A stretch of 55,587 nucleotides of DNA from JOPF133 sp052144935 (GTDB taxonomy: Bacteria > Acidobacteriota > Terriglobia > Bryobacterales > Bryobacteraceae), in NCBI GenBank assembly GCA_052144935.1, contig JBKQPR010000225.1:1-55587 (forward strand), in the 5' to 3' direction. Below are positions 42,760 through 51,504 of this stretch, piece after piece. The notes beneath the pieces are model-generated. The model saw only the letters and a list, made by a program, of their open reading frames with translations. It made no database searches and was not told where the DNA came from. Both the position numbers and the translations under genes were made by a program. Position 1 is the stretch's first letter. Each line of letters starts with the position of its first letter.

Positions 42760-44727
42760 CTATTGTGCCAGTCCGACGCCGCGCAGTAATTTCTGGAAAC
42801 GCGGGTCGGTGCGCAGTGGGTCGAAGATGGGATCCACCTTAAGAGTGGTAATGAGGTGCGAGTGCTCCGAGTAGGCCTTTTGCACCCAGCCGAAGGTTGC
42901 GTCCTTGTCGAGACCGGCGTTTGCCAGTATAAGCAACGGTACCGGATCTAAATGCCGACGCGCAATGGCCTGTTCCAATTCCTCCAGCGCACGCCGGGCC
43001 TGGACCAGTTGCCCCGAGCGTCCGTAAACGTAGGCCTCGGTTGCCCAAGTCCAAGGCGCATCGTCGCCTCGGGGCCAGCTCTTGATCTCTGCCAGGGCAT
43101 CGGCGGTTTGTCCCTTTTGTACATAGGCGAAGACCACGATTCCGGCGCGGGGAAAGTTGGGCTCCATATCGAGCACGGTGCGGAGTTGCTGGATCGCGCG
43201 ATCGTACTGTCTCGAAAAGAACAGAATTGCGCCTTTGTCGGCGGCAATGATCAGCGATAGGGGATCAAGCTGGCGGGCGCGTTCACTCTCGGCCAATGCT
43301 TCGTCGAAGCGCCCTTGGAAAGCCAGGTATTCGGCATACCAATGGTGTGCCGTGGCGTAGTTAGGATCCAACTGAATGCCACGCTGGAATTCCTTCTCGG
43401 CGGCTTGCCAATCCCAATCGTCATTCTCGGTAATCAAAGCCAGGGAGGTGTGGGCCTCCGCGAGTTTCTCGTCGAGTGCCAACGCGCTGAGTGCCGCCGC
43501 GCGCGCTTTCGGCATGACCTCATTTTCCGGAGCCTGATTGTAGCTACTGATCATGGCGTACGAATCGGCCAAGCCGGCATAAGCGCGGGCGTAGGCGGGA
43601 TCTTTGGCGATGCCTTGCTGAAAGCACTCAATCGCCTGCTGAAGCCCCTGGGCCGTCCTTTTGTTCCAGAAATAGCGGCCTTTGAGATAAAGGTCGTAAG
43701 CCGCGGTAGCAGTCGGCGAGAGAGAAGGCTGGCGGGTTGCCTCGATTCGCTTGTGGCTGTTGAAAGCGAGCTGAATTTCACCCGCTATTTCCTGCGCGAT
43801 CTCGCCTTGAAGGGCCAGCAGGTTACTGAGAGCGCGGTCGTATTGCCGCGCCCAGAGGTGGGTCTGATCTTTCACTTGAATGAGCTGGGCCGTGATGCGC
43901 ATTGTTTGCGAATCGCGCCGGATGCTGCCCTCGAGTACATAGTCCACTCCCAGCTCGCGGCCAATCTGCTCCACCTGCTCCCGGCTGTTCTTGTAGTGCA
44001 TAACGGAGGTGCGCGCGATGACTCCCAGGTGCTGGGGATCGAGGTTGCCCAACTGGGCGATCATTTCCTCAGTCATGCCGTCACTGATGTAGTCCTGCCC
44101 CGCATCTCCCGTAAGGTTCTGGAAGGGAAGAACGGCCAGCATCAATCGTCCGCTGGGCGATGGGGGACGAGCGGATCGGAACCACTGAAAGTAAATTCCC
44201 AGCGCCGCGATCAGGACAACGGCAATCCCAACCGGCAATGCCCAGCGCCACGTGCCGGGCTTTTCCGCCGCGGCGCGAACGTCGGCGACAAGTGCTTGGG
44301 GGATGGCTACCGGTGCAACCGTTGCCAAGCCTTGCGGCGGCGGGTCCGTCACCGGTTCTTGCGCGACAGGTTTTTCACTGACGGGTTCGACCACCGGCGC
44401 TATGAAACGGTAACCCTTACCAGTGATGGTTTGTACAAAGCGCGGTTGCTCGGCATCGTCCTTTAGAACTTGCCGGATCTTCCGGATAGCGCCGTTGATG
44501 CTGTTGTCGGTGTCTAGGAAGACGTCCTTGCCCCAGATCCTCTCAATGATTTGCTCCCGCGTTACGATTCGTCCTCTCTGCTCCAGTAGAAAGAGCAGAA
44601 CTTCCATAGGGATGCGCTCCAGCTTGAGCACACGGCCGTTGCGGTGCAGCTTGTAGGATCGGAGATCGACCTCGAAATCCTCGCCAAACCGGATGGTGTC
44701 TTGATTTCTGACTGGCCCGGAGGACAT
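42760..44727 (-). CDS. CadC-like winged-helix regulator with TolB-like and TPR domains
   Basis: A 655-residue membrane-bound regulator. The N-terminal OmpR/CadC-type winged helix (about 10-108; VLLFLLEQRGRIVTREQIIE, NSINGAIRKIRQVL, GKGYRFIAPV) is followed by a Pro-rich linker, one membrane helix (about 170-187; ALPVGIAVVLIAALGIYF), a TolB N-terminal-like domain (about 200-320; VLPFQNLTGD, VDYVLEGSIRR) and about eight TPR-like helices to the end. It is typical of acidobacterial one-component regulators whose signals are unknown. The gene is divergent from an unrecognised two-gene cassette, which it may control. A broken copy of its front end lies at 47410-47681. Confidence 0.87.
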   Translation of the reverse strand: MSSGPVRNQDTIRFGEDFEVDLRSYKLHRNGRVLKLERIPMEVLLFLLEQRGRIVTREQIIERIWGKDVFLDTDNSINGAIRKIRQVLKDDAEQPRFVQTITGKGYRFIAPVVEPVSEKPVAQEPVTDPPPQGLATVAPVAIPQALVADVRAAAEKPGTWRWALPVGIAVVLIAALGIYFQWFRSARPPSPSGRLMLAVLPFQNLTGDAGQDYISDGMTEEMIAQLGNLDPQHLGVIARTSVMHYKNSREQVEQIGRELGVDYVLEGSIRRDSQTMRITAQLIQVKDQTHLWARQYDRALSNLLALQGEIAQEIAGEIQLAFNSHKRIEATRQPSLSPTATAAYDLYLKGRYFWNKRTAQGLQQAIECFQQGIAKDPAYARAYAGLADSYAMISSYNQAPENEVMPKARAAALSALALDEKLAEAHTSLALITENDDWDWQAAEKEFQRGIQLDPNYATAHHWYAEYLAFQGRFDEALAESERARQLDPLSLIIAADKGAILFFSRQYDRAIQQLRTVLDMEPNFPRAGIVVFAYVQKGQTADALAEIKSWPRGDDAPWTWATEAYVYGRSGQLVQARRALEELEQAIARRHLDPVPLLILANAGLDKDATFGWVQKAYSEHSHLITTLKVDPIFDPLRTDPRFQKLLRGVGLAQ

Positions 44728-44815
44728 TGCAGCGCCCCAACATGGGCGATGGCAATTTTACCATTGTTTTCGTCAGCTCACATCATGTCTTTTATTTTCT
44801 GTCGGTTAGGAGGAC

Positions 44816-45037
44816 ATGAAAATTAAGATGCCCGACAGGCGTTGGCTATCGAGAACAGCGGCCCAGATCCGGCACCATTTCTCAAGCACTCCCACTCTCG
44901 CAAGTCCGGGAGCGGGGAAACCCAGCACAAGGAGGGGGATTCAATCTATGGCCAAACCGGAACTCGACCCAAACTGGTGGAAAAGGATCAGCGGGGCCAG
45001 AACCGGCCTCGGGAGGAGGATTCGACCATGCAACTGA
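44816..45037 (+). CDS. Possible small leader protein upstream of the two-gene cassette
   Basis: A 73-residue frame beginning MKIKMPDRRWLSR with an excellent ribosome site (TTAGGAGGACATG). A diverged copy at 47769 begins MKIKMSGRRWLSR, also with a good ribosome site. After about 20 codons the two copies differ by a 1-bp indel, so the full frame is not conserved. Either only the first residues matter (a leader peptide), or this is non-coding leader DNA. Its end overlaps the start of the next gene. Confidence 0.35.
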   Translation: MKIKMPDRRWLSRTAAQIRHHFSSTPTLASPGAGKPSTRRGIQSMAKPELDPNWWKRISGARTGLGRRIRPCN

Positions 45038-45894
45038 AAGCTCAGGACCTGCAGACATTCGAGGCCTACAAGAAGGCGATGAGGGCCGCGGCCGGCCAGA
45101 TCAAGGACAACACGCCGTTTTGTATATACAGCGACGTCCAAATGCCCGACGCCTCCGGAAAGATCCATATTTTGAAACCCTTCCTGGTGGTGGGCAGCCC
45201 GGTGAACGCGATCACGCCATTGTTGAAGAATTTGCATGGTACCAAGGCAATCGCCTGTAGCGGTCTTTGTTCATTGCATGAGGGCAAGATTAACCTTGTG
45301 GCGAAGGGCGGCAAGGTGAATTTCGGGCTGCTCAAATCGCAGGCCACGATCTTCAAGGATTTGCTCGGCAAAGAAATCTTGGATCCCTCACACGTTGGAG
45401 GCGTGGTTCCCAAGGCCGCGCCGCCGCCCGCGGCCGCGCCGCCGCCCGCGGCTGCGCAACAGCACGCCAAGTTGACGCAGGCCGCGGCTACGCAACAGCA
45501 CGCCAAGTTGACGCAGGCCGCGGTACATTGGCAAGGCGCGCGGACCATTGCAGACGCCAAGATCAAAGACTTGAAACTCGCGGTGACTGCTCAGTTCGCC
45601 AAGTCTAGCCCGGGGCTGCTCAAACAGATCGATAAGAGTATGTTGAAAATCGACGCGATCCTGGACAAGCTGGATCATAGGCTAACCGACTCCCTGAACG
45701 CTGGCGCAGCCTCAAGCGAGGCGGCGCGCGAAGCCGAACTGCGAAAGACTCGATCCATCCTGGATGAATACAAACGGATTGTGCAGTCGGAGCAATTGAT
45801 CGATCACGTCGATCGGAACCCGTTCGGCGTGAAGACCAATTTGAAGCAGACGCTCTTGGATAGCTTGAAGGTGGCTGAGCAATCGATGGCCTAA
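45028..45894 (+). CDS. Unrecognised protein A of the low-G+C cassette
   Basis: A 288-residue soluble protein that I do not recognise. The start is the ATG giving MQLKAQDLQ, with GGAGGA upstream. Residues 1-125 are mixed alpha/beta (PFCIYSDVQM, ACSGLCSLHEGKINLVAKGG). A linker of AAPPPAAAPPPAAA and two copies of QQHAKLTQAA follows, encoded by a direct DNA repeat at 45458-45520. Residues about 180-288 are helical (IDKSMLKIDAILDKLDHRL) and end in LIDHVDRNPFGVKTNLKQTL. There is no signal peptide or membrane segment. It is divergent from the CadC-like regulator and followed by protein B after 242 bp. Confidence 0.75.
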   Translation: MQLKAQDLQTFEAYKKAMRAAAGQIKDNTPFCIYSDVQMPDASGKIHILKPFLVVGSPVNAITPLLKNLHGTKAIACSGLCSLHEGKINLVAKGGKVNFGLLKSQATIFKDLLGKEILDPSHVGGVVPKAAPPPAAAPPPAAAQQHAKLTQAAATQQHAKLTQAAVHWQGARTIADAKIKDLKLAVTAQFAKSSPGLLKQIDKSMLKIDAILDKLDHRLTDSLNAGAASSEAAREAELRKTRSILDEYKRIVQSEQLIDHVDRNPFGVKTNLKQTLLDSLKVAEQSMA

Positions 45895-46136
45895 GCGGCG
45901 CACCGATGCAAATTCCCTAAAGCGAAAAGGGCAACGCCGGAGTGCGATTTCGGCAACGCCGCCCCGGCTTCGACCGGAGACGGGGTTGGGATGGGTGGCG
46001 ATGGTTGCCGGGTTACTTGGCGATCTTATAGGTGCGCTCCCTGGCGGCGTTCTTTGTGGGCTTGAACCGAAGGCGCAATTGCAGGGCAAGGAACAGTCGA
46101 TGGACCTGGAGTGCTCCGATCGATTGAGGAGTTTAT
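45895..46136. other. Gap between cassette genes A and B
   Basis: A 242-bp stretch with no convincing frame. GAGGAG sits 5 bp before the start of gene B. I see no clear promoter or terminator. Confidence 0.5.
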
Positions 46137-47357
46137 ATGGCAGATCCAAAAAGAAAAGAAATGGAGAGGTGGCTCATTGAGTTAGATCCAGACGCCCAGG
46201 CTGCCTACGAAGAGTCGTTTGACAGCCAGGACAGCCTGGAGAGCGATTTCCCGGACCGGCGAGGCGAGGCGGAGCACATGAAGGACGTGCTGGCGCAACG
46301 TGCTAAGAGTGAAGCCGAGCAGGTCATAAAATCTTCCATCTCGCAAGATATACCTCCGTACGGGAAGATTTATTGTTTTAAACAGGACGAATCCGGCCTA
46401 AAGGAGCTTGTTTCCAAGCACAATTGGGCAATGACTGGCTGGAAGGTATTCGTTACGAATTATCAGGAAATGGTCGAGCTTGACAAGAAACTTCCCAGTC
46501 CGAATGCCATTACCAAGGATCTCGATCAGGCTGTCAGTCAGTTGTCCCCCGACGTGAAACGCGATCGGAGAATCTCCAGGGACGTGGAGAATCAAGTCAA
46601 TACAGCCCTTAAGAGCTTAAAGAACGCTAAGGTCGCATTGGACAGCGCCAAACGAAACGTCGGTCTTGCCGTACAGGATCTGATAAACGAGCACCTCGTT
46701 GGAAAGGCCGAAGATATGAGGAGGGAGGCCGAGAAATGGCAAGCGCTGGTTGACTCTGTCGCCAATGGCATGAAGGCAGCCGGCGCGGCGTCGCATGGAG
46801 ATGTTCTGTCTTCTCTAGGCGAAGATTTGGAAAACCTCAAAATAGCGTATGATCGTTTGAATCCCGATTCGACGTGGAGACAGGCCCGAGACCTTCAAGA
46901 CGCAGTAGAGAAGGCCAAAATTACTTCTGCCACCAAACATATGCAGGCGGCGAACGATGATTTCCACAGACTCGAGGATTCGTATCATGATTCTACCGAA
47001 GACGTTAACAAGGCGAGAGATCTTGCTGCGGACGACTCTGAAGCCGTTATGGAGACCTTCGACGACAGTACCAAGGGCCGTTTTCCTGTCAAACAAATCA
47101 AGGAGGTAGTCCGCAAGGCCGGTGTTGTGAAGGACAACTCGGGCATCGGTTCGACAGTTGAAGAATTGCGGGTTCTGACGAAAGCGGCTTGGTTGACAGG
47201 ACATCCCAAGCGTGAGGAAAACAAGAAAGCTACCGATCGAATGTTGATCGCCATGGATCTCCACATTAAGGATGGAGTTGGATTTCAGAAAGAGGCCGAC
47301 GCGATGATCGTCAAGTGGCAGGATGTCTTAGCAGAAATACAAAGGGCCTTGCGGTAA
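46137..47357 (+). CDS. Unrecognised helical protein B of the low-G+C cassette
   Basis: A 406-residue, highly charged, almost wholly helical protein that I do not recognise. It has coiled-coil-like stretches near 140-230 (NTALKSLKNAKVALDSAKRN, HLVGKAEDMRREAEKWQALV) and near 265-310 (TSATKHMQAANDDFHRLEDS). There is no signal peptide, membrane helix or enzyme motif. The start is ATG 46137 with GAGGAG upstream. Two 60-bp lines counted by hand are 50% and 53% G+C, against 70% for a line in the dehydrogenase gene at 50.5 kb, which suggests acquired DNA. It lies in the same direction as protein A and could be its partner. A scaffold or effector-like role is open. Confidence 0.75.
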   Translation: MADPKRKEMERWLIELDPDAQAAYEESFDSQDSLESDFPDRRGEAEHMKDVLAQRAKSEAEQVIKSSISQDIPPYGKIYCFKQDESGLKELVSKHNWAMTGWKVFVTNYQEMVELDKKLPSPNAITKDLDQAVSQLSPDVKRDRRISRDVENQVNTALKSLKNAKVALDSAKRNVGLAVQDLINEHLVGKAEDMRREAEKWQALVDSVANGMKAAGAASHGDVLSSLGEDLENLKIAYDRLNPDSTWRQARDLQDAVEKAKITSATKHMQAANDDFHRLEDSYHDSTEDVNKARDLAADDSEAVMETFDDSTKGRFPVKQIKEVVRKAGVVKDNSGIGSTVEELRVLTKAAWLTGHPKREENKKATDRMLIAMDLHIKDGVGFQKEADAMIVKWQDVLAEIQRALR

Positions 47358-47409
47358 GGGGCCTTGCAGTAAGGATGAATGAAGATTGGATCCGTCCCTC
47401 TGAGGGGCC

Positions 47410-47681
47410 AGGCCAGCCCCGCGATCGGGACAACGGCAATCGCAACCGGTCAACGGCCAGCGCCATGTGCTGGGCCTTCCCGCCGCGGCCCGAACGCCGG
47501 CGGCAATGCTCGGGGTTACGATTCGATCTCTCTGCTCCAGCAGGAACAGCAGAATTTCCATGGGGATGCGCTCCAGCTCGAGCACACGGCCGTTGCGGTG
47601 CAGCTTGTAGGATCGGAGATCGACCTCGAAATCCTCGCCAAACCTTATGGTGTCTTGATCTCTGACGGGCCCCGAAGACAT
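47410..47681 (-). pseudogene. Broken second copy of the CadC-like regulator's front end
   Basis: The frame from ATG 47681 copies residues 1-57 of the intact regulator (MSSGPVR(D)QDTIRFGEDF...LLFLLEQR(D)RIVT) almost exactly. It then jumps to sequence matching the segment around the membrane helix (AAAGRPSTWRWPL against AAAEKPGTWRWAL), omitting about 90 codons. It soon runs into a wrong frame and unrelated DNA. The helix-turn-helix is incomplete, so it cannot work as a regulator. The divergent upstream DNA and the small leader frame are copied with it. Confidence 0.85.
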
Positions 47682-47768
47682 TGCAGCGCCCCAAAGGACG
47701 CGGTGCCAATTTTTCCATTGTTTTCGTAACTCGCATCATCTCTCTTGTTTTCTGTCGGTTAGAAGGAC

Positions 47769-47960
47769 ATGAAAATTAAGATGTCCGGCAGGCGTTGGCT
47801 ATCGAGAGTAGCATTCCAGATCCGCAACATCTCTCAAGCCCTCCCACTCTCGCCAGGTCGGGGAGCAGAGAAACTCAGCACAAGGAGAAATTCAAAATCA
47901 GGCCGGTGGCCGTGCGCGTCTTGCCGTGGCGGCGGACGGCGGGTTTTGGTATCTTCATAG
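47769..47960 (+). pseudogene. Second copy of the leader region
   Basis: Beginning MKIKMSGRRWLSR after GAAGGACATG, this is a diverged copy of the leader at 44816. The shared DNA runs to about 47897 (both copies have CTATCGAGA, CTCCCACTCTCG and CAGCACAAGGAG). No copy of protein A follows; the next gene is the aminotransferase. Confidence 0.5.
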
Positions 47961-48046
47961 GAACCGATGAACCGGGCGCGCCAAGTCGCTCGAGCGGTCC
48001 ACCGAGCCGTTCACCGTGCGGTTCGCCGCATTGAGAGGAGTTCACA

Positions 48047-49175
48047 ATGGGTCTCCATCCGGATCACGCCGATGCTTTGCTACAGAGGGGTTTCTCCCGC
48101 CGCCAGTTGGGCCGCATTGCGAGCCTGCTGACCGCTGGGGCGGCTCTCCCTTTCTATAACGAATTCGCCATGGCGCAGGACGCCGAACGCCGCATGGGGC
48201 GGCGTGCCGACCCCGACGCCGTGCGCATCAACCAGAACGAAAACCCCATGGGTCCTAGCAAAGAGGGGCTGGAAGCCATGTTCAAAATCGCGCCGATGGG
48301 CTGGCGGTATTCGCCCGGCGGGGAACAGGGCGAACTCTCCGCCGCCATCGCCGAGGTGGAGGGCGTGCCGCAAAACAACATCTCGCTGTACGCCGGATCC
48401 AGCGATCCGCTGCATCGCGTTTCGTGCGCCTTCACTTCGCCGGGACGAAGCTGGACCATGGGCGACCCCGGTTACGGCGGCGGAGCGCCGGCGTTTATCG
48501 GCTCCGGGCTGAAGCGCGTGCCTTTGCGCGAGGATTATGCGCACGATGGCGCGGCCATGATCAAGGCCGATCCCGATGCCGGCGTCTACTACCTATGCAA
48601 TCCCAACAATCCGACCGGGACGGTGACGCCGCGCAAGGAGATCGATTACCTGCTGGCCAATAAGAAAAAGGACGCGGTGGTGCTGGTGGACGAAGCCTAC
48701 ATCCACTTCTCCGATAACGCCCAGCCGTGCTCGGACCTGGTGAAAGCGGGCAAGGACATCATCGTGCTGCGCACCTTCTCGAAGATCTACGGGATGGCCG
48801 GGCTTCGCATGGGCTTTGCCATGGGGCGGCCCGATCTGCTGGCCAAGCTGCGGCCTTACGGCGCGGGATTCCTGCCGGTGACCGCGCTGGCCTGCGCGGC
48901 CGCCAGCATGAAAGTGGCGCGCGCTCAACAAGCAGATCCGCCAGGACACCTTCGAGTTCCTGGAGAAGAAGGGCGTGCAGTATATCCCCAGCGAGGCCAA
49001 CTTCTTCATGATGGAAGTCAAGCGCCCGGGCGGCGAGTTCGCCCAGGCCATGGCGGCCGAGAAGGTGATCATCGGGCGTGTGTGGCAGACGTGGCCCACC
49101 AAGGTGCGGGTGACCATCGGGTCGGCGGACGACATGGCGAAGTTCAAAGCGGCGTTCGAGAAGGTGTGGGGGTAA
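48047..49175 (+). pseudogene. Tat-exported HisC-like aminotransferase, frameshifted
   Basis: A class I/II PLP aminotransferase related to histidinol-phosphate aminotransferase. The twin-arginine signal (FSRRQLGRIASLLTAGAAL) is followed by INQNENPMGPSKEG, YYLCNPNNPTGTVTP, VLVDEAYIHFSD, and the PLP-lysine region TFSKIYGMAGLRMGFAMG. After residue about 290 the frame is lost near 48915-48925. The real C-terminus continues one base over (ALNKQIRQDTFEFLEKKGVQ ... FKAAFEKVWG) and stops at 49175. A few residues normally present at this point also seem to be missing, so a small deletion rather than one missing base is likely. It could also be an assembly error. Confidence 0.8.
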
Positions 49176-49202
49176 GGAAGTTTTCAGCGATCGGCGGGCA
49201 GC

Positions 49203-49551
49203 TCAGATCGCGCGGACCACGAGTTGCGGGAATGCCGCACGATAGAGGCGGTCGTCCAACGTAAGCAGACGAAAGCCGTTCTGCACGGCGTGGGCGCCGA
49301 TCAGGAAATCGGTAAGAATGAGGCGCGGGCCAGAATCGCGCTGTTTTTTCGGCGGGCGGCGTATTGCCGAATGCCCGTCCCGCCGCGCGCCACACGGGTT
49401 GGCCGAGGTTCCAGTCCACGGCGACTGGCGCGGCGATCACGAGATTCCCTCGCTCCAAGGCGGCGTCCAACGCCGAACGGGCTAAGGCGTTCAGGCTGTC
49501 GTCCTCGTTCCAGAGAGCGATCAGGACATTGCCGTCCACGGCGGTCGTCAT
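49203..49551 (-). pseudogene. Decayed PIN-domain toxin
   Basis: It begins correctly at ATG 49551 (MTTAVDGNVLIALWNEDDSL, with the first PIN Asp), then jumps from PVAV to DWNLGQPVWRAAG. Roughly 30 residues that normally lie between are absent. Near 49330 the frame shifts; the proper C-terminus (LILTDFLIGAHA, LLTLDDRLYRAAFPQLVVRA) continues in another frame to a TGA at 49203. It is inactive as written. Confidence 0.75.
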
Positions 49552-49790
49552 CGTCCGCGCAGTTCCCGAACCTAGCCAGTCACGGCCTTTCGGCCGCGCC
49601 GGATGCCAGGAGTCCCAATGCCGCGAAATTTCTCGAACGGACTCGCGGCACGACGAGGCCGGACGCGGAAGCCACCACGGACCTGCTCGGAGAGCAGTTG
49701 GTCGCCGACACCGACTCCCTGAGCCTGCCTGATTTCCGGCGGCACGGTAATCTGGCCCTTACTGGTGATACGCGCCGCCTTTTCCAGCCT
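49548..49790 (-). pseudogene. Decayed AbrB/MazE-type antitoxin
   Basis: ARITSKGQITVPPEIRQ is the swapped-hairpin AbrB motif, followed by GVGVGDQLL and GGFRVRPRRAASPFEKFRGI. No ATG, GTG or TTG lies in frame before the motif, so the start is lost. A TAG at 49574-49572 interrupts the end where family members commonly have Trp; without it the frame would continue (VRELRGR) and stop at a TGA overlapping the toxin ATG, the normal antitoxin-toxin join. Confidence 0.7.
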
Positions 49791-49854
49791 TTTCGCCTCT
49801 CGCCTTACTTTATTATGTGGCGCCTTATCAGGGGTCGCGTTAACGGCACCGGGG

Positions 49855-50040
49855 CTTTCCCGTGCGCGTGCGCTGACGAAGAGGCTGTTCTTCCAGGCGC
49901 GGGTGACCATCGGGTCTGTGTGGGTAAGCAACCGCTCCCTGACGGGGCGCCCTCTGGGCCCGGCTCTGATCGGAGCCGCGACAGGAAGCAAGCGGACGGC
50001 GCGTGAGCAAGCGGACGGCTTGTATGCACACAGAGGGTGG
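49855..50040. other. Mosaic of small duplicated fragments and a half copy of repeat B
   Basis: The minus-strand translation RAWKNSLF near 49880 resembles the AGWKNSFFGDLHAHGK end of the neighbouring dehydrogenase. GCGGGTGACCATCGGGTC (49899-49916) repeats exactly a stretch in the aminotransferase (49106-49123). From 49931, ACCGCTCCCTGACGGGGCGC begins a half copy of repeat B whose second arm is degraded. No gene is present. Confidence 0.55.
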
Positions 50041-51504
50041 TTAGAACCAGCGGCTCATGATCACCTTCTGCTCGGTGTAGAAGGACACGGCGTCTTTGCC
50101 GTGCGCGTGCAGGTCGCCGAAGAACGAGTTCTTCCAGCCGGCGAAGGGGAAGAAGGCCATAGGAGCTGCCACGCCAACATTCACTCCCACCATGCCGACT
50201 TCGCAGCGTGAGGAGTATTCGCGGGCGGATTTGCCGCTGGCGGTGAAGATCGCGGTGGCGTTGCCGAAGGGGCAGCGGTTCACCAGGTCGATGGCGTCAT
50301 CGAGCGTGTCCACGCGGATCACCGAGAGCACCGGGCCGAAGATCTCTTCGCGGGCGATGGTCATCTCGGGCGTCACGTGGTCGAAGATGGTGGGGCCGAG
50401 GAAAAAGCCGCCGCCGGCGGCTTTGCGCGCGCGGCCATCCACCAGCGGAGTGGCGCCTTCCGCGACGCCCTTCTCCACATAGCCTTCCACGCGCTTACAG
50501 TGGTCGGAAGTGACCAGCGGTCCCATCTCGGTTCCGGCCTCGGATCCGTCGCCGACGGCCAGGGCTTCGGTGCGCTTCACCAGCAGATCGAGTAGAGGGC
50601 CGGCCGCATCGCCTACCGGAACCAGCACGCTACCGGCCAGGCAGCGCTCGCCCGCCGCCCCGAAGGCCGAGCCGATGATGGCTTCGACGGTCTTGGGCAT
50701 GTCGGCATCGGCCATCACGATCAGATGATTCTTGGCCCCTCCCAGCGCCTGCACGCGCTTGCCGTTGGCCGCGGCCGTGGTGTAGATGTAGCGCGCCACG
50801 GGCGTCGATCCGACGAAGGAAACGGCCTTGACGAGCGGATGGCGGAGCAGCGCGTCCACGGCTTCCTTGCCGCCGTGGATCAGGTTGAGCACTCCGGGCG
50901 GCAGGCCGGCTTCGTGCAGCAGCGCTATCGCCAGGGTGGGGGTGAGCGGCACTTTTTCGGAAGGCTTGAGTATGAAACTGTTGCCGCAGGCGATGGCGAA
51001 GGGGTGCATCCACATCGGCACCATGGCGGGGAAATTGAACGGGGTGATGCCGGCGCAGACGCCGATGGGCTGGCGAATGGTCTTGCAATCGATTCCCGCG
51101 GCTATATCGTTGAGCGAATCGCCCATCATCAGGCTGGGCATTCCGCAAGCCACTTCGACCATCTGGATCATGCGGCGCACTTCGGCCTTGGAATCGTCCG
51201 CGGTCTTGCCGTTCTCGCTGGTGAGCGTGGCGGCGAGCCGGAGGGCGTGCTTCTCCAGCAGGTCCTTATAGCGGTAGAGCACCTGGACGCGGTCCACCAC
51301 CGGCACGGCGCGCCACTTGAGGAAGGCGGCGTGGGCGCTGCGCACGGCGCGGTCCACGTCGGCGTCGGTGGCGAACGGCACTTGGGCCAGCACCTCACCA
51401 GTGGCGGGATTGGTCACCTGCTGGGTGGCGTGGCCCTCGGGCTTTTCCCATACGCCATCGATACAGAACGACACGGTTTCGACTTTCGATTCGGTTGCGA
51501 TCAT
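50041..51504 (-). CDS. mmsA: Methylmalonate/malonate-semialdehyde dehydrogenase (CoA-acylating)
   Basis: A 487-residue aldehyde dehydrogenase of the MMSDH branch: VSFVGSTPVARYIY, GGAKNHLIVMADAD, the catalytic Cys288 in GERCLAG, and the characteristic tail PFAGWKNSFFGDLHAHGKDA then YTEQKVI. In this setting it would turn malonate semialdehyde (from beta-alanine) or methylmalonate semialdehyde (from thymine) into acetyl- or propionyl-CoA. ATG 51504 overlaps the transporter's stop by 4 bp and has GGAG upstream. It is last in the right-hand pyrimidine block. Confidence 0.92.
   Translation of the reverse strand: MIATESKVETVSFCIDGVWEKPEGHATQQVTNPATGEVLAQVPFATDADVDRAVRSAHAAFLKWRAVPVVDRVQVLYRYKDLLEKHALRLAATLTSENGKTADDSKAEVRRMIQMVEVACGMPSLMMGDSLNDIAAGIDCKTIRQPIGVCAGITPFNFPAMVPMWMHPFAIACGNSFILKPSEKVPLTPTLAIALLHEAGLPPGVLNLIHGGKEAVDALLRHPLVKAVSFVGSTPVARYIYTTAAANGKRVQALGGAKNHLIVMADADMPKTVEAIIGSAFGAAGERCLAGSVLVPVGDAAGPLLDLLVKRTEALAVGDGSEAGTEMGPLVTSDHCKRVEGYVEKGVAEGATPLVDGRARKAAGGGFFLGPTIFDHVTPEMTIAREEIFGPVLSVIRVDTLDDAIDLVNRCPFGNATAIFTASGKSAREYSSRCEVGMVGVNVGVAAPMAFFPFAGWKNSFFGDLHAHGKDAVSFYTEQKVIMSRWF

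Noticed and set aside
44842..45027. Earlier start for cassette protein A
   Set aside because: The extra 62 residues have low-complexity polar composition and overlap the leader; the ATG at 45028 has GGAGGA.
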